A DNA stretch of 64,000 nt from Oasisia sp. SBJ-2009. Lineage: Eukaryota > Annelida > Polychaeta > Sabellida > Siboglinidae. The stretch spans positions 22,210,213-22,274,212 of the forward strand of contig OZ024861.1 in assembly GCA_964017155.1 (NCBI GenBank), given 5' to 3'. Below, piece after piece: positions 13,491 through 25,672 of this stretch. The position numbers and the translations under genes were made by a program. Under the pieces are notes generated by a model that saw only the letters and a list, made by a program, of their open reading frames with translations, ran no database searches and was not told the origin of the DNA. Every line of letters begins with the position of its first letter. Positions within the stretch are counted from its first letter, which is position 1.

Positions 13491-14388
13491 TACACCATCA
13501 TTATGCTAACTTGTGTTATTCATTCCCAATAACATGTAACAAATTATGTTTCCATGACAGGGATGTATCGACTCGACTATGTCGATACGACGGAGACTCC
13601 GCACGAACGAAGAAGACTTGACACACGAATGTGACCAGGCGACTTATCTTGTTCCGGCTCTTCGAGTCTCGTTTTACTTCGTGACTTTGTCTTATAAACG
13701 CACCAAGGAAAGTTGTAGGAGCGCGTTTCGTGACATCCTTCCACCGACCGACTCATGTTAATACCTCACGGACGTCAAAACCGGGGAGGGGGCTTGGAGT
13801 TTAGCCCTTTAGTAATTAGGATGCGGCGGTGGAGATAGGATTAACTCCAATATCTTGGTGCACTTTTCGGTGCAATTTGACGTTTTACCTTGGTTAACCC
13901 TAGGTTTGTTCCGATTGCAGGATCTCCTCCGTTCCTCGGTGATCAGGTAACTTTTGGAAAGACTGAAGGTTTCGTTCCGAGTTGGGGGGGTATATTGTTT
14001 GAAAGCAAAACAATGTTCTACATCACCGAAACCTTCCTGCCCTATCTTCCGATATCATGTGCCGAACCAACAGTAGAGAAGTTGAAGATATCGCGACTAC
14101 TGGCGAACATGTTTTCAATAGCACCAGTTCCACTCCTCGAGTCTGCCGAAGTCATGGTCTGAGACAACGCGACACTAGATGCGGAGAGGTGTAGACACAT
14201 CCCATTCGTCCCCGCCATATCAACTTCGTTCTAACGCCGGTGCACCTTATTTTGATCTCGTCAAAATACTTATATATAATCCTAACCATAACTTTCAACG
14301 TAACTATAACCACATACCTAAGCCTGAGGGTAACTCCTTTTGGACATCAAACCAAGCGTTGTACGTATAGTGGCAGCTCCCCAGGGTT
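13491..14388. other. Unassigned sequence upstream of CDC37
   Basis: Three short plus-strand frames (13579-13761, 13890-14162, 14179-14370) show no recognisable domain. I see no supported gene. Confidence 0.4.
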
Positions 14389-14497
14389 GTGGCGCCACCT
14401 CACGTCTGGATAACGAGTCTACCAGACAAGTTGAAAGTGCGGCGAGCGCAATAAAACAGTGGCGCCACCTCACGCAGCCTGTTTACAGTGGCGCCAC
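14389..14497. promoter_or_regulatory. Three GTGGCGCCAC palindromes upstream of CDC37
   Basis: The 10-bp palindrome occurs at 14389-14398, 14459-14468 and 14488-14497. The first two continue identically as GTGGCGCCACCTCACG. They lie 318-426 bp before the CDC37 start codon, where a promoter is expected. No factor with exactly this site is known to me, so function is inference from repetition and position. Confidence 0.5.
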
Positions 14498-14529
14498 ATA
14501 ACGGAGCTTTGATAATCTGTGCTAGCGTT

Positions 14530-14542
14530 TTCTAGACTTTTC
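14530..14542. promoter_or_regulatory. Near-consensus heat-shock element
   Basis: TTCTAGACTTTTC fits the three-unit pattern TTCnnGAAnnTTC with one mismatch (GAC for GAA), 273 bp before the CDC37 ATG. HSF control would suit an Hsp90 co-chaperone, but one imperfect site is weak evidence. Confidence 0.3.
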
Positions 14543-14814
14543 GGCAGAGCTTATCTACGGTATCTTCGAAGATATATTGTCCTAGTTCTTGTTGCTTATG
14601 CAATACGATGTAAACGCTGTCATATACAGCACGGCAGTAAAACATATATGTAAACTACAACGCGCTTGGATTTTACTTACTTTTTAGTGGCATAATTGAC
14701 CAATCAATTGGCTCCTTCCCTTCTACTGCAGGTAAACGGAAGACTTCCGACATTCTGCGTCAGAAAAATTGTGTTGGGTTTTTCGTTATTTGACAGCCGT
14801 CACTGAGACTTACA

Positions 14815-16755
14815 ATGTCCACACTCGACTACAGCAAGTGGGATCACATAGAGGTGAGCAAGACAGTACAACCACTAACATTATATTGCGTGTTTATAAG
14901 AATAAAGGATCACGCTGACAACACAACTTCACTAGTCCAAAACAGCCAAGCCGACCGAAGCGGCGAAAGCAAGCAAGAAGACCTGAGCTTTGCTAAATCA
15001 CGACTCGGCAAGGATGTGTGTCAACTTTCGTTTTTAGGTTTGAGTAAAGGCGAACATTAGTACATAACATCATGCAGTATGCCAAAACACGTATTTATAG
15101 GACCATTTATAGTATACTGTACTGACCTAAATCCATATTATCAGACCATATACTTCTGGTATCATCGTTTCACATTTGTTTTGAGAAAGCAGGATTTCAT
15201 TTTGTGTGTGCTGGTTAGCAGCACATGTAAACATACATGTGAGTCTATTATGGAAGTGTAGATCCATGTATGAAGAATGGATATATATGTATGTATATTG
15301 AAGCTAGGCGGTATCCGGCAGAAGAAGATGAAGTCATCATTTGCTCAGTTTGGGTGACAACTAGGCCTGACTCTCGATGGTGATTTGAACTACCGTGATT
15401 GGTTTACACGGCTCAAGCTTTAAGCACACAGCACACAATATTACTTTGCATTGAGTGATGCTGTAGAAATGTTGCAGCCTGCAAGTATAACCAAGATGCA
15501 CCCCTAGGGCAAATAATATCACCATTATTCTGTACTTTGTACATTTCTCATCTAAATCTCACTCCAAGAACTGAGTGACATATCCAAACAGTTTCATATG
15601 TAAAAGAAATAATACAATTAACAAATATTAACTTAGTATTTTTTATTGTGAATATTATTTATTTTATTAGACATATAGTATGTTAGACTTATTTTGAATG
15701 ACCGTTCATTGTACTGACCCATGCAACCTTTGACCTGCCTTACTGTACCTGTAACGATAAATCATTGAACTCTCCCTTTACCTACACCTGGGGACACTAC
15801 CACAGGTCATTTTGATAAAAACTTGCCTTGACAGCTGGGACAAGGAACAAGAGCTAAGGTAACTAGAGGGTAAAGGTTCATAGTATTTGTCAGATCACCG
15901 TCACTAGTCAGTGACACAAGTTGGGTGTTTTTGGTTTAGATCTCGGATGATGAAGACGACACACACCCAAATATTGACACGCCGAGTCTGTTCCGGTGGC
16001 GCCACCAAGCACGACTCGAGCGAATGGAGCAAGACAAAAGAGAGAAGGATGAGTTTGCACGAAAACATAACGAGTATGTTCAACACACTAATTACAAAAC
16101 TATATGAAGCTGAGTAGTGCCTATAGTATTTTATGATTATGAAACAAGAGAAATTGTGTAGACGCTCAGTAATATCTCTTCACGTCATTGTGTGGCAGTT
16201 TCTGCTGTTACGTACAAAATTTGATGATTTATTTGTCATTTATATTCAAATAATGAAATTAAATGTCTTTTTTTATATAGTTGATAGATCAATTACATTG
16301 CTGGTTGACAAGCAACCATCTTTGTAAAACAGCAAAAAAAAACTTATCAAAAGGTTGCCATGGATATTGAGCAATCTCATGATTCTGCTAAACCAAGCAA
16401 AAGTTATTTAAGCAAAGCAGATGTCATGCCACGAAAAATATATTTTGCACGTATGCACATACACATAGTAGATATTGGCAAGGCAAAGTTTGGTGAAGTG
16501 ACATGCATCATTATAATTGCAACGTTCTGTGATGTGAGAACCTGCATCCATAAAAAGATTATACTGACACTTGTGCTGGCTTCAGACATGAACAACGGAT
16601 GGTGGAGATCAAGAAAAAGCTGAAGGAAGCAGAAGACCAGGTAATGTTCTGGTAGACTCAAGATCATTTCGACTGTTTAGAACATTTAGATTGTAAGGTG
16701 GATTCTACCAGGCATTACTATTTTTTTTATTTTTTTTACTTAATATACATGAGAA

Positions 16756-16807
<52 letters not shown>

Positions 16808-19800
16808 GTACAGACAGGCTTAGTGTACATAATATTGTATATATACAATTATACATGCATAATATAGATAATGTTATGTACATGTGTACATATAGATGAT
16901 ATGCTATATATATATATATATATATAATTATACATGCGTACACATACTATTGTGCTACACTGTGTATGCGTACACAACATGGAGCTGTGTTGTGTTGTCA
17001 CTTGTCTACATAATACATGTGTACATGCTGTGGCAGGCGGCAGCGGACCAGTTGTCTCAGCTGAAGATAGAGATGAGTGAGTTGGAGAAACAGGAAGCTG
17101 ATTATAAGAAGAAGGAAGAGGAACTGCTCAAGAAGGAGAAGGTGTGTGCGGGGATGTATTATCAATAGAGGAAATGTGTTCCTTGAAACGTGGTACAGCA
17201 ATTCCTTCCAGCATCAGTCAGGTTTCTGGACCGTGGACTGAAAAATCATTGCCAAAGCAAGGTTTCTTAACCCTGCGACCGGCCACCGAAAATTCAGTTT
17301 TGCATACTGTTACAATAAAAATCATAACTCTGCAAATACTTATCATAAAAATATAAATTATATATAATTTTACTGCCAAATGAATTCTTTATTATAATAA
17401 AATTATACTATCTCTATTATGTCAGACAATCACAGTGATATTATTAGCTGAACGTCATCCAAAAAAATATGAAATAAATAAACGCACTATCCCGTTCCTA
17501 AATAATTACTGAGCTGACACATTTCATACTTCAAACAGTGACTGTGAGACAAACATAGCCATACATATTAGCTCCCAAATAAAACAAAAATGAATTAAAT
17601 CCGTTGAGAACTTTACAAATGGTTTTCGACATTGCGGTAGGCCATTTTAGGCCGGCCGATTGCTGCTACATTCGCTGCCGGCGCAAACCCGCATCGTGAA
17701 CAGTGAGATGTTGCGCTGACAAATGGTCGAATTTTCACACCAAAAAGCATCCAAAGTTTTTTTAACTATTTGAACTAGTGTAATAGACACATTCTTGAAT
17801 ACTGTCAGTTGTCTTGTCGAAACATAGACGCGGTAACTTGAGATATTCCGAAGTAAACGTTTGGATTTGGAAAGTCCTTCGACACGATCTGTCCGCCATC
17901 TTGTTGTTTACTTCTGCTCGGCGGGGAAGATGACACGGTGTTTGAAAGCTTGCTTCTGATTCGCTGGACCAGTTTCATTCACATGTAAATTTTTCCCGGA
18001 TTGGGCAAGAACAGAGCTTTCTATTGGTACCACGTATGTGGGGGTCGGGCCTTTATGAATTTATCATGTGTTTTGTCCGGCCGCGTGTAACTCGCTGTTA
18101 TTCAAACTGCTCATGAATAAATATACACCATTTTGAAAAATCTGTCAGCTATCCGATGATACCAAATGTGTGTGGGTCGGTTACTGACTATGCAAACGAA
18201 AAATGTGTTTATGCGGGAAGGTGTCTAGGGCCGATTAATCGGCCCTGGCCGGTCCCAGGGTTAACATCATATCTAATAAAAAGATTCAGTCATTTCAGTG
18301 CGTCTTCACTTTTCATGTCACTTATCTAATTGTGAAGATGTAAGGTTTCCTCAAGTATATGACATGGAAACTATTAACACTAGATGGTTCACAACTTCAC
18401 ACACATATATGCACTCTCAGTACTAGCATTGTAGTGCAATAGAACTGTGTGACAGTATTCAGGTTATCAATATACGTGACAAATGACAACCAACATAAAG
18501 GTGGGCACACAGTTTTGGCAACAATGACAACTTTACTGGTGATATCGAAAATGGAAACAATAGGCTTTTTGATGTTATTGATGTCAGATTTACAATGACT
18601 GCATTTTCATTTTTAGTTGACACCTTGGAATGTTGACACAATGTGCCATGATGGAAAATCCAAGACAGTAAGTTTGTGCGTGTGGCAATATGTCCATGTG
18701 TGTGAAAAAAAAGTAATGTAAAAACAGGTTATGTGAAAGAGAAACATGTTATTAAGATCTACTGTGAATACAGTTGTACAGTTAATACTTGGTAATTAAG
18801 AACGCCAGATGATAGACCTATGGAGATTAGCAGTAAAACCTAGATCTCAAGCATGCAGGTGATTGGCGTGGGCAATAGACATCAAATGTAAACGTCTCCC
18901 ATTCAGTTGAGATTACGTGTGGTTTCAGCATCCTTTTATTGTTTGGAATAAGTGACATGTTACAAAATAAAAAAGGTGACACTTTGTAAGCAATTAAAAT
19001 TATGATTACCGGTAGTTGATCTGCAAAAAACCCAGATATATACAAAAATAGTGAAATTTCAATCACAACATCTATTTTCACAATGTAAAACATGAAGTTC
19101 ACTTATGTAAAAAAATTCCTTTTATGACAAAACCATCCGCTTATATAAAATAAATATATACAATTTAGGTTTACTAGCTGGCACGATTTCTCACTCAGAA
19201 CACATGGATAAAATATTTTGTGTAAACTAACATTATATGTGTACTTTCATGTGTAAATTATGAAATTGTTTTGTTTCTAGATCATTAACAAATATGACCC
19301 AAAGAAGCAGCCTGAGTTGTCAGAGGATGAGAAGATGGAGAGGCAGGTTGGTTGTTGGATAACATTGTCTGGGCATGTCCGTGACTGGTGAAATGTGACG
19401 AACACAATATAATTATATTGAAATTACTTGTTATCGTTTTTCAGCATTTACCTTTTTAATCCTCTAGAACGTGAAACCTTGTGACACTTGTATATTTGCA
19501 GTTTTAATTATAACTGGTTTTGTTTAATTACAATTTTAATGGTAATTAGAAAGACTACACAACATTTATGATATGCCATGTGTGTCAGGGTGATCTTGTG
19601 TTTCTCTGATATTCCCAGGAACCAAGCAACTGTTGTTACTAAAACTAAACTCGCTATTGGCAAACACGCTTTCTCTGTAGATGCACCAACAATCTGGAAT
19701 CAACTGTCTATTGCAATTAAATCTTCTGAAACTATAGTCACCTTTCATAAAACACTAAAAACATGTTTGTTTGAAATTTAATTTCAACCAAACATTTTCG

Positions 19801-22800
19801 GCGGTTCGATGCTCCATTGACAACTGCTGGCTGTCTCTGTTTATGACTGCACAGGTTGGCATTTTCAAGTATATACGTCATAGAAGTGTTATTAAAACAT
19901 TGTGTTACATCTATGTGAGTGCAAGTGCAGCATAGATCTGAGATGGAATGCCCCATAACTAAGACAAAACAACACTCACACATACTGATGGTGGCAGTGG
20001 CAGTGCAGGTGTGAATGTCGATGTTGCAGCAAAACTTCACAAAGAAGTACGAGAAAGAGATGAAGCAGTTTGGCATGTATCGGAAGTATGACGACAGTCA
20101 GGGGTACCTGCTGGAGCACAGACACCTCGTGTGTGAGGAGACCGCCAACTTCCTCGTGCTCTGGTGCATTGACCTTGAGGTCCATGAGGTATGCAGGCAT
20201 CCTGCTTCTTGTTGTGTCGTTGTCATGTTGTTGTGTCTGTAAGCATGTTGTCATGTTGTTGTGTCTGTAAGCACGTTGTCATGTTGTTGTGTCTGTAAGC
20301 ACGTTGTCATGTTGTTGGGTCTGTAAGCACGTTGTCATGTTGGGTCTGTAAGCACGTTGTCATGTTGTTGTGTCTATAAGCACGTTGTCATGTTGTTGTG
20401 TCTATAAGCACGTTGTCATGTTGTTGTGTCTATAAGCACGTTGTTGTGTCTGTAAGCACATTGTCATGTTGTTGTGTCTAAGCACGTTGTCATGTTGTTG
20501 TGTCTGTAAGCACGTTGTCATGTTGTTGTGTCTGTAAGCACGTTGTCATGTTGTTGGGTCTGTAAGCACGTTGTCATGTTGTTGTGTTTGTAAGCACGTT
20601 GTCATGTTGTGTCTATAAGCACGTTGACATGTTGTTGTGTCTGTAAGCACGTTGTCATGTTGTTGTGTCTGTAAGCATGTTGTCATGGTGTTGTGTCTAT
20701 AAGCACGTTGTCATGTTGTGTCTATAAGCACGTTGACATGTTGTTGTGTCTGTAAGCACATTGTCATGTTGTTGTGTCTGTAAGCACGTTGTCATGTTGT
20801 TGGGTCTGTAAGCATGTTGTCATGTTGTTGTGTCTATAAGCATGTTGTCATGTTGTTGGGTCTGTAAGCACGTTGTCATGGTGTTGTGTCTGTAAGCATG
20901 TTGTCATGTTGTTGTGTCTATAAGCACGTTGTCATGTTGTTGTGTTTTAAGCACGTTGTCATGTTGTTGGGTCTGTAAGCACGTTGTTGTGTCTGTAAGC
21001 ACGTTGTCATGTTGTGTCTATAAGCACGTTGACATGTTGTTGTGTCTGTAAGCACGTTGTCATGGTGTTGTGTCTATAAGCATGTTGTTGTGTCTGTAAG
21101 CACGTTGTCATGGTGTTGTGTCTATAAGCATGTTGTTGTGTCTGTAAGCACGTTGTCATGTTGTTGTGTTTCTAAGCACGTTGTCATGTCGTTGTGTTTC
21201 TAAGCACGTTGTCATGTTGTTGTGTTTCTAAGCACGTTGTCATGTTGTTGTGTTTCTAAGCACGTTGTCATGTTGTTGTTTCTGTAAGCACATTGTCATG
21301 TTGTTGTGTCTGTAAGCACGTTGTCATGTTGTTGGGTCTATAAGCACGTTGCCATGTTGTTGTGTCTGTAAGCACGTTGTCATGTTGTTGTGTCTCTAAG
21401 TACGTTGTCATGTTGTTGGTTCTATAAGCACGTTGTCATGTTGTTGTGTCTGTAAGCACGTTGTCATGTTGTTGTGTCTCTAAGTATGTTGTCATGTTGT
21501 TGGGTCTATAAGCACGTTGTTGTGTCTGTAAGCACGTTGTCATGGTGTTGTCTCTATAAGCACATTGTCATGTTGTTGTTGGACTGACCCAGTGACTAAC
21601 TATGTGATGGACTGACCCAGTGACTGACTATTTGATGGACTGACCCAGTGACTAACTATATGATGGACTGACCCAACGACTAAGTGATGGATTGATTGAG
21701 ACTTGAGAGACAAACCGAGTGAAAATGAGTGAATGAATGCTTGATGTAATGTGATCTGTGTTTGCAGAAACATGACCTCATGGCCCACGTTGCCCATCAA
21801 ACAATGGTCATGCAGTTCATCCTTGAGTTGGCTCGTTCTCTCGAAACAAGCCCACAGAACTGTATCAAGCCGTTCTTTTCAAGGTCAGTTGCACTAGGCA
21901 TTCTTTATTTGTAAAAACAAAGCTGTTGTTTCATTTTTCAACACAACACAGTGTGTGAGTAGTAAAATGTTTGTGTTTCAGACCACTGATTTATAGTTAT
22001 TTGGGCTGAACGTCCAAGTACTTATGGCATCACTGCTTATGCAGTCCACTGTTAGCTAGCCACACAAAATGCAATTTTTATGGTGTGCCTATTTAAAAAA
22101 GTAATAATATTTTTGCTAATTTTGTAATGCCACTGGAAGAAAAGTGAGATCGTCCCCATATACAAGCAAAAGGGGGACCCACTAGAATGTGGGAACTTTA
22201 GAGACATTAAGTTGTTGGAACATGGGATGAAGATGTTTGAGAAGATCCTAGAGCGCAGACTCAGAAAACTGATCACAGTCAACAACATGCAATTTGGATT
22301 TAGTCCAGGGAAAGATACAACAGATGCAGTATTTATCATACTACAACTGCAAGAAAAACACCTAGAAGTACACAAGGATTTATTCCTTACCTTCGTTGAT
22401 TTGGAAAAAGCGTATGACAGGGTGCCCAGGGATCTGGTGTATTGGTGTCTGAGAAGGAGAGGGGTCCCAGAGAAGCTAGTGAGGCTAGTAGAAGCAACAT
22501 ACCATGGCAGTAGTAACAGATACAGAGAAGGAGATGCAGAGGAGATGGCTTGGATGGCAGATTGGGATGGAGAGCATGGGACTAAAAGTCAATATCAGGA
22601 AAACGGAAGTAATGGTCAGCAGCAGGAAAGGAACAAAAGTAAACATCAAAGACAGCCAAGGCCCGAGCCTCAGGCAGTGAATAAATTCAAATATTTAGAT
22701 GTCACCATCAGTGAAGAAGGGGGATCAGATGAAGCAGTAAGAGCAAGAGTTAGTGCAGCGTGGAGTAAGTGGAGAGACCTATCTGGAGTTATCAGTGACA

Positions 22801-25672
22801 AGAATATGCCAAGGAAATTAAAGATCAAGCTCTACATGACTGTCATTAGACCAGTACTTCTGTATGGAGCAGAATGCTGGACAGTTAGAAAGAAGGAGGA
22901 ACAGATTCTCGAGAAAACAGAAATGAGGATGTTGAGAAGAATAAAAGGAGTAACACTGAGAGACAGAGTAAAGAGTGTGGACATCAGAAAGGAGCTAGGT
23001 GTGAGTAGCATACAAGAGAAAGAGTAATGAGACTACACTGGTATAGACACATGCAGAGAATGAAAGAAAACGAAGTGAGAGCGGTTGGTGACATGAGAGT
23101 GCCAGGAAAAAGGCCAAGGGGGAGACCAAGAGGGAGATGGATGGATGGCGTCCGAAGGGATATGCAGACATTGCGGATCACCCCGGAGGATGCGCAGGAC
23201 AGAACATTCTGGAAATCAAGAATTCGGGCCGCTGACCCCCAACTAGTGGGAAAAGGCAAAGAAGAAGAAGAAGTAATGCCACTGTAATTCACCAAAATCA
23301 CAATGTAGTCCAAAGGACTTCCATGTTTTTGGTAAATGCACCTCCAGAGGTGTTCCACAGCCAAGACTGACCAACACGAGTAGCAGGGTGAATTTAAAAA
23401 TACAAGATGACCTTGACCTTCCTGCTTGTTAAATGACTACGTTGCGACGATGATATTTATTAGCATTTTATGGCATTTCAATAATATCTTAACAAAACAA
23501 AAAGTGTTACTACATATGCAAGGTTTGTGTTGCTGTATCGTGTATTTTAGCAGCCTGTTGTATGAATGACAATTGTAACTATGGTTGCAGGATCAAGATT
23601 GGAGAGAAGCAGTACATGGACGCATTCAATGAGGAGCTAACTGCGTTCAAGGACCGCATCGAGGCGCGGGCACACGCACGCATCGAGGCGGCCATGAAGG
23701 AAGTCGAGGAGGTAGAGCATTCAGCCAGTTCTCTTTCATCACTGCAGTCTTTTTGTGCTTGTGTGTTTTCATCTGAGCCTGTCACTCCTTGATTGTGTAA
23801 TATGATGTTATCGACACAAGAATAAATGTGTACAAGTTATATTGTCAGGCAGGTTGAGTTTAGTATGCAAGAAGTGTTTGCCGTTTGAATGTGGAACTCG
23901 CAGAATGTTCAGATTCCAAACAAAACATTCAGCATCTAAACACGCTGCATGTGTGGTGACATGAAGGACTGACACTAAGGCACTCTGATGTTTGGTTTGT
24001 TCCCATGGATTTCCTGCTAAAAATTACCACCCTTCGCATACAAAAATGATTCTGATATTGGAACAAGCAAAGTTCAAGCAAAGAAGTGGGACACCCGTCA
24101 TATTTCCCCTGTGCCATGATGTAGCTAACTCGTTGACCTTGGCTGACTTGTGTTTGCCAGGAGGAGCGCCAGAAGCGACTAGGGCCAGGCGGGCTCGATC
24201 CAGTTGAGGTGTTTGAGTCATTGCCAAAGGTGAGAGGAAGACTCAGAAAATGTAGTGTTATGTGTGCGCATGCATGTGCGTGCACGTGTGTGTTGTTGTC
24301 ATGCCGGTAATGTTTTTGTATGATAACACAGTTGATCCCATATGCATGTCACATACTTCCATATGTTGATTGGATGCATAACATTTAAGAACCAAACCCT
24401 GTCTCCATATTAAAATGATCACCATTGTATGTACATCTAGCCTTGTCATCCATCTTAAAATGATCACTTTGTTGCATGTACATGTGATGCAAACGTCCTG
24501 TGTGTTATGTATAGCCAAAAATACATGAGTGCTATGTGTTATGCAGGGGTGCTGCAGGGGTACTGCCTGTGATGTGGGAGTGTTACATTTCATGCGGAAG
24601 TGATGTAGTAGTGCTGTGTGTGGTGCATGAGTGATGCATATGAAGCAGGAGTGCTTTGTTTATTGCAGGAGTGTGTGATGTACGAATGCTGCATGTGATG
24701 CAGGAGTGTTTATTGTGTTACAGGTGTGCAGGAGTGCTGTGTGTGATGTACAAGTGCTGTGTGTGATGTATGAGTGCTGTGTGCTATATGTGATGTGGGA
24801 GTGTTGTGTGTGATGTATGAGTGCTGTGTGCTATATGTGAATTGGGAGTGCTGCTTGTGTTGCAGGTGATGCAGGAGTGCTGTGTGTGATGTACGAGTGC
24901 TGTGTGCTGTATGTGATGTGGGAGTGCTGTGTGCTGTATGTGATGTGGGAGTGCTGTGTGCTGTATGTGATGTGGGAGTGCTGCTTGTGTTGCAGGTGAT
25001 GCAGGAGTGCTGTGTGTGATGTACGAGTGCTGTGTGCTGTATGTGATGTGGGAGTGCTGCTTGTGTTGCAGGTGATGCACGAGTGCTGTGTGTGATGCAC
25101 GAGTGCTGTGTGCTGTATGTGATGTGGGAGTGCTGCTTGTGTTGCAGGTGATGCAGGAGTGCTGTGTGTGATGTACGAGTGCTGTGTGCTGTATGTGATG
25201 TGGGAGTGCTGCTTGTGTTGCAGGTGATGCAGGAGTGCTGTGTGTGATGTACAAGTGCTGTGTGCTGTATGTGATGTGGGAGTGCTGTGTGCTGTATGTG
25301 ATGTGGGAGTGCTGTGTGCTGTATGTGATGTGGGAGTGCTGCTTGTGTTGCAGGTGATGCAGGAGTGCTGTGTGTGATGTACAAGTGCTGTGTGCTGTAT
25401 GTGATGTGGGAGTGCTGCTTGTGTTGCAGGTGATGCAGGAGTGCTTTGAGGAGAAGGACATAGAGAAGCTGCAGAAGGTGATAGAGGAGATGCCGAAGGC
25501 AGAGGCTGAGTACCACATGAAGCGGTGCGTCAACTCTGGGTTGTGGGTGCCAGACGCAGGCAAGGCAGGAGCGGAGAAGGAGGACTTGGACTCGGAGGAG
25601 GACGACTATGAGGATGCGAGGCAAGGAGACGAGAAGGAGGGAGAAGGGTCAACGAGTGAAGTAGCAAAGTAA
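14815..25672 (+). CDS. CDC37: Hsp90 co-chaperone CDC37, 11 coding exons
   Basis: Exons: 14815-14853, 15940-16073, 16586-16640, 17037-17141, 18617-18667, 19281-19346, 20030-20188, 21768-21883, 23591-23711, 24161-24229, 25430-25672. All introns are GT-AG, phases match and the product is 385 aa (human about 378). CDC37 loads protein kinases onto Hsp90 in the cytosol. The N-terminus, [20 protein letters not shown], is the family signature; Ser15 corresponds to the CK2-phosphorylated Ser13 of human CDC37. A Lys/Glu-rich coiled coil covers about 35-115. PWNVDTM lies near 114-120. The Hsp90-binding middle domain includes [19 protein letters not shown] (183-201) and [16 protein letters not shown]. 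Then follow [17 protein letters not shown] and the C-terminal domain with [14 protein letters not shown] and a long acidic tail. The stop is in exon 11. Introns 7 and 10 carry minisatellites; the latter ends exactly at exon 11. Introns 4, 6 and 8 hold transposon debris. No coding damage is seen. Confidence 0.97.
16758..16926. repeat. (TA)n-rich tracts in CDC37 intron 3
   Basis: Two alternating TA runs (about 16758-16805 and 16902-16926) are separated by AT-rich DNA containing TACATGTGTACA-type palindromes. Confidence 0.85.
17271..18260. mobile_element. Non-autonomous piggyBac-like element (TTAA target sites)
   Basis: The 990-bp segment starts CCCTGCGACCGGCCACCG and ends with the reverse complement of CCCTGGGACCGGCCAGGG, so 15 of 18 terminal bases match. 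It is flanked directly on each side by TTAA (17267-17270 and 18261-18264), the strict target duplication of piggyBac transposons, whose ends also begin with CCC. No transposase frame is present, so it would need an enzyme in trans. It lies in CDC37 intron 4. Short GGCCGGCC/GGCCGATTAATCGGCC palindromes occur inside and near the right end. Confidence 0.8.
19600..19781 (+). mobile_element. LINE reverse transcriptase C-terminal scrap
   Basis: The last 45-50 codons read [20 protein letters not shown], then [19 protein letters not shown]. This is the same C-terminal segment seen in the longer LINE at 43.7-45.1 kb (RAFAVGAPTLWNMLPSSVKS). It lies in the sense direction in CDC37 intron 6 and is severely 5'-truncated. 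Confidence 0.75.
20200..21575. repeat. 28-bp minisatellite in CDC37 intron 7, about 48 units
   Basis: The typical unit is ACGTTGTCATGTTGTTG followed by TGTCTGTAAGC. Units vary by single bases and small deletions, for example loss of a GTTGTCAT block. The array begins only about 25 bp after the exon 7 donor. Many units contain CTGTAAGCA, which resembles a 5' splice site. It ends at a short degenerate repeat of GACTGACCCAGTGACTAACTA at 21584-21680. Confidence 0.95.
22133..23285 (+). mobile_element. Decayed RTE-type LINE in CDC37 intron 8
   Basis: The frame 22212-23027 carries reverse transcriptase motifs: [20 protein letters not shown], then [20 protein letters not shown] (the first catalytic Asp region), then after an internal deletion [20 protein letters not shown] and [19 protein letters not shown]. 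The YxDD box is absent because the segment between the palm and the C-terminus is deleted around 22500-22560. A frameshift near 23020 moves the C-terminal [18 protein letters not shown] and the Arg-rich tail into another frame. The element is inactive. It ends in (GAA)n near 23265-23273. Confidence 0.9.
24600..25429. repeat. Minisatellite containing copies of the CDC37 exon 11 splice acceptor
   Basis: Units of 76 or 130 bp are built from a ~27-bp core (AGTGCTGTGTGCTGTATGTG followed by ATGTGGG). Six times the array contains CTTGTGTTGCAG then GTGATGCAGGAGTGCT, which is the true 3' splice site plus the first 16 bp of exon 11. Copies end their AG at 24865, 24995, 25071, 25147, 25223 and 25353; the functional one is 25429. 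After the 16 shared bases the repeat reads GTGTGTGA, so each decoy, if spliced, soon meets an in-frame TGA. More degenerate units extend left to about 24600. Confidence 0.93.

Noticed and set aside
14570..14576. Second heat-shock element at TCTTCGAAGAT
   Set aside because: The TTC and GAA units abut without the required two-base spacing.
22212..23027. Host protein-coding gene
   Set aside because: Reverse transcriptase motifs, an internal deletion, a frameshift and a position inside a CDC37 intron mark it as a dead LINE.
24710..25624. 304-codon minus-strand frame with HHIQHTAL repeats
   Set aside because: Antisense shadow of the CDC37 intron 10 minisatellite and exon 11.
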